Assembly: GCA_002698785.1 (NCBI GenBank)
Contig: PAAG01000019.1
Location: 344,350-408,349 of the forward strand
Direction of reading: 5' to 3'
DNA length: 64,000 nt
From: Verrucomicrobiales bacterium
GTDB lineage: Bacteria > Verrucomicrobiota > Verrucomicrobiia > Verrucomicrobiales > DEV007
The notes below the pieces were generated by a model. It did no database searches. It was not told the origin of the DNA and saw nothing but the letters and a program-made list of their open reading frames with translations. Made by a program: the position numbers and the translations under genes. This document shows positions 16,697-26,493 of the stretch, piece after piece; positions within the stretch are counted from its first letter, which is position 1; each line of letters begins with the position of its first letter.

Positions 16697-17791
16697 TCAT
16701 TCCTGATCATCTATCTTTCTGCGTAGATAACGCTTCCTCACCAGTTTTGAATTGGAAGCCAGATCAAGAACGCAGAGCAATTGCTCGTGAATGGCTTGCC
16801 ACGGCTGATCCAAGTTCACGCTGACCACCCGGACCGGATGGCCCTCGATCGTGAACTTATGATCGAATCCTCCCTTCACGGCCGGGTAGAGCAGGATTCC
16901 CTCACTCCCTTCCCACCCCTTCCGCTCCTCGGCATTGCGGAGGTAGGAATAAAGCTGGTAGAGGTTCCCCGCGTGGATGCGCTCGCTTCCGTGCCATCCG
17001 CTCATAGCCTCTTTGTAAAACTTGCAATCGAGGATGATGCTGCGCTCGGATGACCAGAGCGACACATCCGTTTGCATCACCGGAAGCACGGCGAGGTCGC
17101 CGAGCTCCCCTTTGGCGTTCCATTTCAGTTGGATGCTGGTGACGTCGAATTTCGTCTGCTCCCGATTGTAGAAATTCTTCACGAACCGCTCGAAGACATA
17201 CGGCATGCGTTTCGGGTCACGAACGTAATCCCGGAACCGACTTTTCCCGTCACGCTGCTCGGGGAGGCGTGAGTCGTAAAGCAGCTCGCAAATATTCAGG
17301 AGAAACCGATAGAATCGATTGTTCCGATGCAGATGAACCCGCCGGAAGAGTCCGGAGGTGAGGTGGACGCGATCCACCGAGCGAAGCGATTCCAGCTGGC
17401 GATGAATCAAATCCCGCGTCTCCTTTCCGATCCCTTCCGCATGCCACAGATCTTCGAGGGTCGTCTTCAGGATTCGGTTGTGCAGGACGTTGTGGCTGAG
17501 TTCGTCGAACTCGCAGACCATGCGACCGCGCTCCCAACTCTGCGTCTTCATGCTCGCGGTCATGTCGATCCGTCCCCGCAATCGAGGCGTCTCCTCTGAC
17601 TCCACCAGATAGCCGCGGTCGAAACCACGCCGAACGAGTCGTTGGGTACCGTGAGAAAGAACTCGGCCAAAGAGTTCTGTCAGGGTTTTCGAGTCGTCGG
17701 CCGCGATATCAACGATCTCGCCTTCGGCCAGCTGATCCCAGGCATAGCACAGCAGATAGTAGAGATTCTGGATCGGGATCGCCTCGCTCAT
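16697..17791 (-). CDS. mcrC: McrC, nuclease subunit of a McrBC-type restriction system
   Basis: 364 residues. IPIQNLYYLLCYAWDQL at the start and the ELSHNVLHNRILKTTL block are family hallmarks. The C-terminal PD-(D/E)XK nuclease shows QTDVSLWSSERSIILDCKFY near residues 242-262, giving the Asp and Asp-x-Lys catalytic residues. McrC pairs with McrB, which here ends 19 bp upstream. It cleaves modified DNA when the McrB ring translocates. Confidence 0.9.
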   Translation of the reverse strand: MSEAIPIQNLYYLLCYAWDQLAEGEIVDIAADDSKTLTELFGRVLSHGTQRLVRRGFDRGYLVESEETPRLRGRIDMTASMKTQSWERGRMVCEFDELSHNVLHNRILKTTLEDLWHAEGIGKETRDLIHRQLESLRSVDRVHLTSGLFRRVHLHRNNRFYRFLLNICELLYDSRLPEQRDGKSRFRDYVRDPKRMPYVFERFVKNFYNREQTKFDVTSIQLKWNAKGELGDLAVLPVMQTDVSLWSSERSIILDCKFYKEAMSGWHGSERIHAGNLYQLYSYLRNAEERKGWEGSEGILLYPAVKGGFDHKFTIEGHPVRVVSVNLDQPWQAIHEQLLCVLDLASNSKLVRKRYLRRKIDDQE

Positions 17792-17810
17792 CCTATGCCT
17801 CCGCAGTGAA

Positions 17811-20435
17811 TCAATTCACGAGCTTGTCGATTTCTGTTTTCGCTCTATCCTCGTCGTCCACCCAGTATTCTCGAAGCAGGGGGGCGATCTCGTATTCGAT
17901 CACTTCGCGGTACCAGGCTTCGTCGGCTGTGCCTTTCTCGGGGGGACAGAAAAAGCTGTGCCCGATGCAGTAGCCGCGCCCGAGGTTTCGATCGTCTTTT
18001 CGGATCTCCAGATTCAAGGCTCCAACCCGGGTTCGGATCCGATCGATCAAATCCACTCCGGCCCCGGCTGACTGGAGAGTTTCGTGAAAGGCTTTGCTCT
18101 CCAGTTCGGGTTCGAGATTGATGAACGCAAAACGCCGCCGGAGCGCATAGTCGACCAATGCCAAGGACCGGTCGGCCGTGTTCATTGTGCCGATCAGATG
18201 GAGATTCTCCGGGATATAAAACGTGTCTTCGGACGACTCGGAATAAGTGAGTTGAAGCGCAAACTCCGAACCACGCTTGTCGGCCTCCATCAACATCATG
18301 AGTTCGCCGAAGATCTTGCTGAGATTCCCGCGATTGATCTCATCGATGATGAGGAAATAGTCGTTCTTTATGTCCCGTTGCGCTTGGCGGCAGAGGGTGT
18401 GAAAAGTTCCGCTTCGCAGGTGAAACGAGCCATTCCCATCGGGCCGGAATCCCTGGATGAAATCCTCGTAGGAGTATGACTGGTGGAACTGCACCATAGG
18501 TGCTCGCTGTTCGTCCTTTTGCTTCATCAGGGCATAGGCGAGCCTTCGGGCGACAAAGGTTTTCCCGACTCCGGGAGGCCCCTGCAGGACGATGTTCTTT
18601 TTCCGCTTCAGCAGTGACAGGATTCGATCGAACTCTTCTTCGCTCATGAAGAGATCTTTCAAAGCATCTTCGCGAGAGTAGGGCGTGATCGCCTCCTTCG
18701 CGACCTCCTGCTCGTCGATCAGGTTGCGAAGAAACTCGAACTCGTCCGCGGTCAGCTTGAACAGGCTCCCCTGATTGTTGAGGATGGGCTCGCACTCCCT
18801 CAGTTGTGGAGTTCCCTTCAGGTTCTCCCATGCGATCGGACGGGGAACGTCCTCCAGTTTTTGGAACTCGAATCCGACACCGTCCGTCTCCTTCATCCCC
18901 TTGGTGATCTCACAGATCGCGACAATCTGCTTGGAGGGATGCGACAGGTATCCGATCACCATATCACCCGGACGGACTTGCTCGAAGTATTTGTACTTCT
19001 GGCGTTTGTTGCCCTTTTCATTCAAGGCCGTGTATGTCTGGGTCTCGCCCACTGCCATGGCGTTGAAATCCCAGATCTTCGGACTGGCGTTGAGCCACCA
19101 ATGGCGCCGGTCGGCTTGCTCACTGTCTTCCGCGTAGAAAGACTCCACAAAAGCCACGAATTCCGGGTGTTGGTCGACGCTGGTCAGTGTCTTGGTAGGG
19201 ATCCCGATGTTCGCAGGTAAATCCACCGTTCTCGTGCTTTGCCAGTCGACAGACCGAATATGAGGAAAATCCCCGACGTTCTCATCGAATCGGTAATCCG
19301 AGGTCACGACCCCTCGCCCGATAATTTGCTTTCTCCCGGACTTGGCGAACAGAATGTCTCCGGGCTTCATTGTTCTGGCAAAATTCCAGAGCCCGAGACC
19401 GCTGTTCTTGTTGCTGCCTTCTGGATCGTAGTGCTCCGACAGGGCTTCCTGAAGAGCGTCACGATTGGAATAGCCCCGGAGATCTCCCACATCGGGCCAG
19501 CCGATCGCGATGACTCCATTCTCCAGAAACTGCTCCCAATGTTTCCCTTTTTTCCCTGGGGCGATCACCCACCGCTGCACCCCCGCTGATGATCCTTCTG
19601 CTACTTTGAGCGATTGAGGTTCGTCCGGCTCATCCGGAGTCGGATTCCACTTTTCAACCCATGGATCCTGATAGAAATCAATTTCACTACCAGGATTCTC
19701 CTCCTCCAAACGCTTCCGAATCGTCGAGATCTCAAAATCCAACTTCGCTGTCTTCGAGAGTCCCTCTGGGAAGTCAAGCCCCTCGACTAGCAAATCCGCA
19801 AAGGCCGAGCGGATCTCTTTCTTGTGAGAATTCGCTGCGGTGCGCTCAAACGACTTGGGGAACAAAAGATGCGGCAGGATATTGCGCATCGCGCGATTGG
19901 GAGCGTCCTCGACATCATCAAGCCATCGAATGAAGTCCCATGGATCGGACAGCAGCGCCTTTCGGACCTCGAAATCGAGCGACTTGAATTCGCCAACGAC
20001 CCGCCAGAGAAACGTCACTTCGCGCCAGCGGTGAGTCTGGAACGCGATACCCGGGTTTCCCAGTCCACGATCGAAGGCGAGCGGCAGAAGAGGTGCGTCT
20101 GGAAACGGATCCCCCGACCACTCCCACACGCGAGTGATCTGCTCCCGCTTCGTCTTGGGCAACATGCTGACAGATGGAAAGAGGTAGAGAACCCAGATCA
20201 GCTCGGCGGCGAACTGGGCCAGTTCGGGTTTCCCTCCAGACAACTGCTGCTCCAGCTTCTCGAAGAAGGTCTCCTCCCCCTCTATGAAGTTTTCAATGAA
20301 ATGCATTCGGAATGCTTCCAGATTCTCATCAGTCCAAAGATGCTTGTCTGTGAAGACCGACAGGTCGTCGAGGAGACAGCGGTCCGTCCAGGTTCGAGCG
20401 CCCTGGTAAATCTCGGAATTTTGTGAGTAACTCAT
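17811..20435 (-). CDS. mcrB: McrB AAA+ GTPase with two EVE-like recognition domains
   Basis: 874 residues. Residues 1-270 are helical and unassigned. An EVE/PUA-like domain runs about 285-400 (RWVIAPGKKGKHWEQFLENG ... GDILFAKSGRKQIIG) and a second about 455-580 (AMAVGETQTYTALNEKG ... RPGDMVIGYLSHPSK). The McrB AAA+ domain follows with Walker A QGPPGVGKT near 622, Walker B FLIIDEINRGNLSK and the sensor GTMNTADRSLALVDYALRRRF. EVE domains bind modified bases, so the target is probably methylated, hydroxymethylated or otherwise altered DNA. The gap of 71 bp after the AddA-like gene and 19 bp to mcrC suggest an operon. Confidence 0.9.
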   Translation of the reverse strand: MSYSQNSEIYQGARTWTDRCLLDDLSVFTDKHLWTDENLEAFRMHFIENFIEGEETFFEKLEQQLSGGKPELAQFAAELIWVLYLFPSVSMLPKTKREQITRVWEWSGDPFPDAPLLPLAFDRGLGNPGIAFQTHRWREVTFLWRVVGEFKSLDFEVRKALLSDPWDFIRWLDDVEDAPNRAMRNILPHLLFPKSFERTAANSHKKEIRSAFADLLVEGLDFPEGLSKTAKLDFEISTIRKRLEEENPGSEIDFYQDPWVEKWNPTPDEPDEPQSLKVAEGSSAGVQRWVIAPGKKGKHWEQFLENGVIAIGWPDVGDLRGYSNRDALQEALSEHYDPEGSNKNSGLGLWNFARTMKPGDILFAKSGRKQIIGRGVVTSDYRFDENVGDFPHIRSVDWQSTRTVDLPANIGIPTKTLTSVDQHPEFVAFVESFYAEDSEQADRRHWWLNASPKIWDFNAMAVGETQTYTALNEKGNKRQKYKYFEQVRPGDMVIGYLSHPSKQIVAICEITKGMKETDGVGFEFQKLEDVPRPIAWENLKGTPQLRECEPILNNQGSLFKLTADEFEFLRNLIDEQEVAKEAITPYSREDALKDLFMSEEEFDRILSLLKRKKNIVLQGPPGVGKTFVARRLAYALMKQKDEQRAPMVQFHQSYSYEDFIQGFRPDGNGSFHLRSGTFHTLCRQAQRDIKNDYFLIIDEINRGNLSKIFGELMMLMEADKRGSEFALQLTYSESSEDTFYIPENLHLIGTMNTADRSLALVDYALRRRFAFINLEPELESKAFHETLQSAGAGVDLIDRIRTRVGALNLEIRKDDRNLGRGYCIGHSFFCPPEKGTADEAWYREVIEYEIAPLLREYWVDDEDRAKTEIDKLVN

Positions 20436-20506
20436 TGGTTTAAATATTCTCGTCTACCCTTACTGCAGCGATTTTTTTAATTTGGTTTTACACATAGACG
20501 TTTTCA

Positions 20507-23500
20507 TTAATTCACCATGGGAAGGAGCACCTCGATCAACGCACCCGCGGTCACCAGATGGATATAGATCCGAGCCGGCGCCCCCGTAGCTAGGACATCT
20601 GCATACGCCGCCAACTGCCCCGAATAGCTCAGGGCTTTCTCTGCCCAGTCTTCCCGTTTCCCCGGGAAGATCTTGTGATCGAGAATGACCGGGCCACGGC
20701 CGGTCTCTAGCAAGTGATCCACGAAGCCACTCAGTCTCTGACCAACCTCGTTGCAATATGTGAAGGGCACCTCAATGCTTTCGGACCTGGGCTGGAACCG
20801 CTCTCCAACTATGGCCCTGTAGCGATCGACCGTATTCAGAACCTCCTTCGGAGCGAGATTCTCCAAAAGGTCAAAAGCTTCCAGAAGCCCTGACGCTCGT
20901 GATTCCCGGGCCGCTGTCTCTTCGATCGGGTTCAGGATTTCGGCGGCGAGGATGCGATGCATGGCCTCTCCTACCTGACCGGGATCTGGATTCCCCTTCC
21001 ACGCCAGCCTTTCTCCGAACTCGATGACTTCGCCGATTGCGGCGTCTGGGATGGGTGATTGTCCGGACGGCACTAGAATGCCAGACGGCCTCTCCGTGCG
21101 CCCGGTAGCTCGAATCGGAAAAGTGACTACGTCGTCCGGGTCGGGCAGAGGAGGAGGCTCCTTCCACTCGAAGTCGGAGACGCGAATTGCAACCGGATCG
21201 GAATTGGCAAGGGAAACCGAACCGCTTTCCTCAAGACCGAGCAATGCGTTGGCGGCAGGCCCGACCAGCCCCAACCAGGGATGCTCCTTGCCCAGTTCCA
21301 GTGGAAGGACGAGGCGGTCTCGGGCGCGGGTGATTCCGACATAGAGGAGACGCAACTCCTCATCTTCGGCCCGCCGTTGAGAATCAGATCCGGTGTCCGA
21401 ATCCTCCATCCGATCACGGAACTCGGACAGGCTCTTACCGAAGGGATTCAGCCAGAGGCGGAGACCCCGATCTGCGAGCGGATCGTTCAACTTGATCTTC
21501 GCATCCGAAGCCAGGTTGACGCTGCGGAGGGAGAAGAGCCGAGACCTGATGTCACTGTCGAGATCGGCGGTGATGACGACTGGCCACTCCAGACCCTTGG
21601 AACCATGATAGGTGGAAACGTGGACGGCATCAGAACCCGGGTCGAGCGCCTGCTTGTCCTCGCCCCGCTCTTCGACCTCAGACAGGTAGGCGAGGAGTCC
21701 CATGGTGGTAGCCGGAATCCCAAGATCGGCGCAGCGATCCTGGTAGTCGCAGAAGAGACTCCGCAGCTGCTCGAGGTTGGCCTCGCGCTGACGAAAGTGC
21801 TCCGTAGCGGGGCCCCACTTCGCAACGATGCGGGAAACGTCAGCAGCTCCACACGCGAGATCGAAGAGCCGAAGGGGAGATAGCAGGCCGACAGGTTCCC
21901 CGCAGCGCGTTTCTTCCAACTGGACGATCGCCGGAGAGACGAGCTCGCCCTCCAGTCCCCACCGGGTCAGGTCTTGCCCCTTCTCTTCCGACTCCCGAAT
22001 GAAGCGGATTCGTTGCTCGATCCATTCCTCGGTAGGACGCTCGTTCTCGAAAGCGATGATTTCCGCCGTCGCCAGCGAGTCCTCGGGGTCGAGAAATCTC
22101 CGAAAACAGGCCATGGCAAGTCGGCACTCCGGCGTCGCCAGCAGTCCAGCGCTGCTGATCGCCACCTCGATCCCCCTCCCCCTGAGGGCGTCCGCGATTG
22201 CCTGAGCCCGATCATGGGATCGCACCAGAACCGCCACATCACCCGCTTGCAAAGGGCGGGTCGTCCCCACGGGATCTTTGATGGAAACGGAGGATTTGAT
22301 GACTACCGGCTCAGCCCGATTCAGGACTTCTTCCACCAGGTCGGCGAGGACGTCAGCCTTCTGGGGATTCGTTAGAGGTTTGGGATTTCCGTTCTTGTAG
22401 ATCACTCCCGAGGAAATCCGGGCGACCTCGATCGCGGCAGGCGCATCGGTTGGCGCGTCACGATGCGCCTCAATCATTGTCTCCTCTTCGGGCAAGCCGA
22501 TGCGCTCTTTGAAGGGACGCGTGAAAAGGGCATTCGCAAACGCCACGAGATCCGGCATGCTTCGCCACGAAGTCCCCAGCGGAGCGGCCTTTTTTGCCCC
22601 CGCGACCGCGCTCAGGATCAGCTGCGGATCCGCATCCCGGAATTCGTAGATTGACTGCTTCACATCCCCAACCCAGACGATCCGCTTTGCACAATTTCCC
22701 ATCTCCGAAAACAGGGCCAGCTGGATCGGACTGGTATCCTGGAATTCATCCACCACCAGCAGGTCGATTTCGTCGGAAAGAACCGACCGGCACAGTTCGC
22801 TGGAACGAAGGAGGTCGAGCATTTCCTTCTCGATATCCTGAAAATCGACCACCCCGCGCTCCCGCTTCAAGGCTTGGAACCTGTCCCCCACGCGGGCGGC
22901 GATGTCGAAGACCTGAGCAAGATAGGACTCCAGGTCCGCATGAAATCCGGGGTGCTCCTCCAAGCGGCTTGCGGCGATGCGAACTGGTTCGGAGGCATCT
23001 ATTTCGGCCTTCGTGGGAGTCGCGTTCGACAACTTCAGCCACTGTGACCACGCCAATCCGCTTTCCAATTGCCTCCGGACACCGACGAGGAATTTCCGGT
23101 AGCCCTGCGAACCTTTCGTGCTTGGTGTTTCCGGCATGTCGCTCAGCGCGGAATCGATTGCCGCAGAGAGTTCCCGATCGAGGTCTCCGTCCGAAGCCGA
23201 TGGAAGGTGGGAGCGCATTTCCACCCAGCTGGCGACCGCCATTTCCGGCAACCGTTTCAGAGCGATGTCGTTGGCACGAGCCGCGCCGACGAGTGAGCGA
23301 ATCGCCTTTTCAAAGAAGTATTTCCGGGTGCGGTCGTCCCGCTGTCCCAGGCGGTCTGCGAGCTCCATGAGTTCGACCGTGGAATCGCCTCCCATGATCT
23401 CGTCCATCGCCTGGTTGAGGAGATGGATGCCTTCGTTCTCATCGAGGACGCCCATCTCGGGAGGCAGGCCGGCCGCAAACGCGAACCGCTTCAGGAACTC

Positions 23501-23767
23501 GAGGCAGACGCTGTGGACCGTCCCCACGTAGCCCTCCCGCAGGCGAATGACTTCTCGATGACGCCCCTCGCCATAAAAGCGAACCTCGAGCCGCTCTCGC
23601 AGCTCCGCTGCGGCCGACTCGGTAAAGGTCGTCGCCACAATGCCTTCGGGTCGGGCACTGCCGTCCATCACGGCGTCGAACACTGTTTCCACCAGCCGGT
23701 AGGTTTTCCCCGTGCCGGCGCTGGCGGTGACAAACTCGATCTTGTCTTCTAAGCGGTCCTCGGCCAT
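20507..23767 (-). CDS. AddA-like UvrD helicase with C-terminal nuclease
   Basis: 1086 residues. Walker A TASAGTGKTYRL at about residues 13-24, motif Ia TTFTESAAAELRERL, motif II LLVVDEFQDTSPIQL near 340, a GDVKQSIYEFRDADP motif III, and motif VI LRLLYVGITRARDRL. The C-terminus carries a RecB-type nuclease: GEAMHRILAAEIL and VILDHKIFPGKREDW ... YSGQLAAYADVL near 1029. This is AddA architecture: SF1A helicase plus nuclease for processing double-strand ends. Its start overlaps the AddB-like stop by 19 bp. Location before mcrBC hints at a defence role rather than housekeeping recombination. Confidence 0.85.
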   Translation of the reverse strand: MAEDRLEDKIEFVTASAGTGKTYRLVETVFDAVMDGSARPEGIVATTFTESAAAELRERLEVRFYGEGRHREVIRLREGYVGTVHSVCLEFLKRFAFAAGLPPEMGVLDENEGIHLLNQAMDEIMGGDSTVELMELADRLGQRDDRTRKYFFEKAIRSLVGAARANDIALKRLPEMAVASWVEMRSHLPSASDGDLDRELSAAIDSALSDMPETPSTKGSQGYRKFLVGVRRQLESGLAWSQWLKLSNATPTKAEIDASEPVRIAASRLEEHPGFHADLESYLAQVFDIAARVGDRFQALKRERGVVDFQDIEKEMLDLLRSSELCRSVLSDEIDLLVVDEFQDTSPIQLALFSEMGNCAKRIVWVGDVKQSIYEFRDADPQLILSAVAGAKKAAPLGTSWRSMPDLVAFANALFTRPFKERIGLPEEETMIEAHRDAPTDAPAAIEVARISSGVIYKNGNPKPLTNPQKADVLADLVEEVLNRAEPVVIKSSVSIKDPVGTTRPLQAGDVAVLVRSHDRAQAIADALRGRGIEVAISSAGLLATPECRLAMACFRRFLDPEDSLATAEIIAFENERPTEEWIEQRIRFIRESEEKGQDLTRWGLEGELVSPAIVQLEETRCGEPVGLLSPLRLFDLACGAADVSRIVAKWGPATEHFRQREANLEQLRSLFCDYQDRCADLGIPATTMGLLAYLSEVEERGEDKQALDPGSDAVHVSTYHGSKGLEWPVVITADLDSDIRSRLFSLRSVNLASDAKIKLNDPLADRGLRLWLNPFGKSLSEFRDRMEDSDTGSDSQRRAEDEELRLLYVGITRARDRLVLPLELGKEHPWLGLVGPAANALLGLEESGSVSLANSDPVAIRVSDFEWKEPPPLPDPDDVVTFPIRATGRTERPSGILVPSGQSPIPDAAIGEVIEFGERLAWKGNPDPGQVGEAMHRILAAEILNPIEETAARESRASGLLEAFDLLENLAPKEVLNTVDRYRAIVGERFQPRSESIEVPFTYCNEVGQRLSGFVDHLLETGRGPVILDHKIFPGKREDWAEKALSYSGQLAAYADVLATGAPARIYIHLVTAGALIEVLLPMVN

Positions 23768-26427
23768 CCAGTGAGTGCGTCAAAATCGTTGTAGGTATCC
23801 GCTCCCTCGGGAGGGGTCCAGTGTTCCAATGGGGGTGTCCGGTCGGGTTCGGTATCTCCCGTGGTCACCTCGATCAGCCCGGCGGCGAACTGGGCTTTGC
23901 GCCAATTCCAGACCTGGAGAAACTCCTCCCAGCAGCCGGTCCATTCCGAGTCGTCCTTGTCGTTGCTCCGGCTCACGGGAAAGGCGTCCGGAAAGAATGC
24001 CTTCGTCCGAGTCAGAAGGGCGGCATTGCCGAAAATGAAGAAAGCGACTTGCGGATCGACGCCCTCGGTCTCCCGCAGGAGGTGACCATAAAACGCGAGC
24101 TGCAGATGCCGATTCTCGGCCATTTCCGTCTCCCGCCGGCTTCTCCCGCCCAACTTGAGGTCGATGACGGCGGTGGCTTCGGGAGAGCGCGCCACCAAGT
24201 CGATCCGACCGTTCAACTCCCCTTTTCCAAGAGGCACGCCCTGGATAACTTTCTCAACCTCCACCGAGGTCACGCACGCTTTCTGGAAATGTTCCACGAG
24301 GTGCCACAAAGCCTGCCGTGCCGTGTGAAGCAGGCCGTTCCGGGCCGCCTCATACCCCGGCAGGAGATACTGGGCTCCAGACTCGGCGAGCACGGAAGGC
24401 CAGACCTGATCAATCCAGGCGTGCAATGCCGACTGGTCCATACCGATCCAGTCCACCTGCGGCTCTCCGCTCTCCGTATCTGTTTCGAGCAGCTTGCCCG
24501 CCAACTCATGCAGGAGAGTCCCTCGCCGGATGGCATCATCCCCAACTCCAAAGCCAAACAAGGATCCGGCTTCGAGCCGGGCCTGGTAGTTGAGCAGCCA
24601 CTGGTAGGGGCTCTCGATTGCCTTCGATAGCGAAGAGAAGGATTCGCTTTTCCGTGGAATCAGCAAGGAAGGGTCTGACAACTGCCACCATCTCCGCGGC
24701 TCGGGGAGCGTGCGGATGGAAACAGGCTCGCCCGGAATCGTGGCGGTCGCTTTCTCATCGGTCTCGGAATCCAATTCCGCGCGGATCCTCGTCACGATGG
24801 GCGCGGCCCGATTTCCCTTCTCCCCAGTCGACACAAAGATCGCGATCGAATCGGTTGCCTGCAGCACGGCGCGATGGCCCGCCTGTTCTTCCGCTTCGAG
24901 CAGTACCTCCGTGGTCACGAGATTCACGCCATGCGAAGCCAGCCAACTCCGTTCGTCCGCCGTCCAAGGAGACCGGCGAACCCCTGAATCCGAAGGCTCC
25001 CACCACGACAGAACGGAAACCGGTTCCAGAATTTGCGCGGGCGAAGAATAGGTCATTGAACAGCCCAATTCGCCTGGTCGGCGCGTGCCGCCTTCGGCCG
25101 TCGGCAACCACATGCCCATGAGCCGCTCCAACTCCTGCGGAGTGACGCGATCCAGTTTCCTGATCGCCCGGGTAAAGCTTTCGATCGCCCGAGCGGTGAA
25201 CAACCAGGCCGACGCCACCTCCGGCTCGTCCGATCGCTTCGCGATTCCCACGGAATGCATCCAGCCGGCCAGCCGGGAGGCCACATCCGCGACGGCGGCG
25301 ATCGGCGCTCCTTCCTCCCGGGAATACTCAGGCAACTCAAGCCAATCGGAAATCGCTTTCTCGATGCGCTGGGCTCGGTCCGGATCATCAGAGGCCTTCT
25401 CTCGCGCCCTGTCGATCGCCCTATGCCAGTCCTCGTTATTCCTGCCGGGTATTCCGTTGATAGCCCGGGCGAGGCGAAATCGCAGCCCCTTCGGGACTAG
25501 ACCCACCGGATGGAGCAGAAACTCAAGCCAGGCCTGCGGATCGAAGGGTCCCCAAAGTAAACGCAAGCTCAGGGGAAGAAGCTGGGAAAGAACACCTCCG
25601 GATGAGTCCTCCTGCGCCCCGAGAAACGGCAAATCGCGTTGACCGAGAAACTCGTTCAATCGAGTTCGTTTCTCTGGCGAAGCGATCAAGGCCGACTCAC
25701 TCGAGCTGTCCCGGCCGCACTCCTGCTGTGCCAGTGCCCTGGCCAAATCGACTTCCGATCGTCCTTCAATGAGTCGGATGCTTCCATCGGACGAACTATT
25801 GCTATCGGGTTCGATTCCCAAGAGCCGTGCCTGGAGCACATGCAACTGGGATCCCGCAGCCGCGAGCGGTTCAGTGGGAAGCCCATCCTCATACCGGGCC
25901 TCAAGACGATCCAACAGTTTGCGCCATTTGGCGGGGAGTGACGCCGGAGGATCGATCACGTTGATCGAATCGATCCCGGATCGCAGTCCCCCGGAGAGCG
26001 CCGCGAGAACTCGGTCGATTCGCTCCGCCGGTCCGATCCGAAAAGTGTCCTCCTCCTGCGCTGCCGTCTCGACCGCCTGGAACGTAGCTAGGCGGGACGG
26101 AACCGATTCTCCGGATTCCAATTTCGGATCCCATCCGGCCAGCCGGAGCTCATCTCGCCACCGGAGAAGAACACGACTGGCGGAGAAACTCTCCACCTCA
26201 AACGAACGACGATAGAAGGCGCCGGGGTCTCGCTCCAACTGCTCGTGTAAGGCTTCGCGATAGGAGATCAGCCGCTCGATGGCAGTGCCTCCATCCACCG
26301 GGGGAAGCCCGAGGGCCACCTCCAGGGCATTCAGAAGTCCCTCAGGACCACAGACCATCCGCCCCGGCCCCATCCACGCAGATGGGCACGGAGCCCCGTC
26401 GAGGGAGCTGCCAAACAAGAGATTCAC
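23749..26427 (-). CDS. AddB-like inactivated helicase with PD-(D/E)XK nuclease
   Basis: 892 residues. The N-terminal region lacks a Walker A motif, as expected for a degenerate AddB-type helicase scaffold. The C-terminal nuclease shows GTLLHELAGKLLE near residue 637, NGRIDLVARSPEATAVIDLKLGG near 750-762 and QLAFYGHLL after it, a RecB-family catalytic pattern. It is the first gene of the block and overlaps the AddA-like gene by 19 bp, which indicates a heterodimer. I do not see the four-cysteine iron-sulfur motif of classical AddB. Confidence 0.8.
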   Translation of the reverse strand: MNLLFGSSLDGAPCPSAWMGPGRMVCGPEGLLNALEVALGLPPVDGGTAIERLISYREALHEQLERDPGAFYRRSFEVESFSASRVLLRWRDELRLAGWDPKLESGESVPSRLATFQAVETAAQEEDTFRIGPAERIDRVLAALSGGLRSGIDSINVIDPPASLPAKWRKLLDRLEARYEDGLPTEPLAAAGSQLHVLQARLLGIEPDSNSSSDGSIRLIEGRSEVDLARALAQQECGRDSSSESALIASPEKRTRLNEFLGQRDLPFLGAQEDSSGGVLSQLLPLSLRLLWGPFDPQAWLEFLLHPVGLVPKGLRFRLARAINGIPGRNNEDWHRAIDRAREKASDDPDRAQRIEKAISDWLELPEYSREEGAPIAAVADVASRLAGWMHSVGIAKRSDEPEVASAWLFTARAIESFTRAIRKLDRVTPQELERLMGMWLPTAEGGTRRPGELGCSMTYSSPAQILEPVSVLSWWEPSDSGVRRSPWTADERSWLASHGVNLVTTEVLLEAEEQAGHRAVLQATDSIAIFVSTGEKGNRAAPIVTRIRAELDSETDEKATATIPGEPVSIRTLPEPRRWWQLSDPSLLIPRKSESFSSLSKAIESPYQWLLNYQARLEAGSLFGFGVGDDAIRRGTLLHELAGKLLETDTESGEPQVDWIGMDQSALHAWIDQVWPSVLAESGAQYLLPGYEAARNGLLHTARQALWHLVEHFQKACVTSVEVEKVIQGVPLGKGELNGRIDLVARSPEATAVIDLKLGGRSRRETEMAENRHLQLAFYGHLLRETEGVDPQVAFFIFGNAALLTRTKAFFPDAFPVSRSNDKDDSEWTGCWEEFLQVWNWRKAQFAAGLIEVTTGDTEPDRTPPLEHWTPPEGADTYNDFDALTGWPRTA

Positions 26428-26493
26428 GGGTCGAAAGCTAACAGATCAAGAATTCCATGGGAGAGAAGAATTTCCGTAAATAAGGGACATTTT

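Noticed and set aside
21281-24630. Long plus-strand ORFs (21281-21883, 22594-23370, 23821-24630) opposite the AddAB-like genes
   Set aside because: They are antisense to well-supported helicase and nuclease genes, lack recognisable motifs, and have the Arg/Pro/Ser-rich composition of shadow frames.
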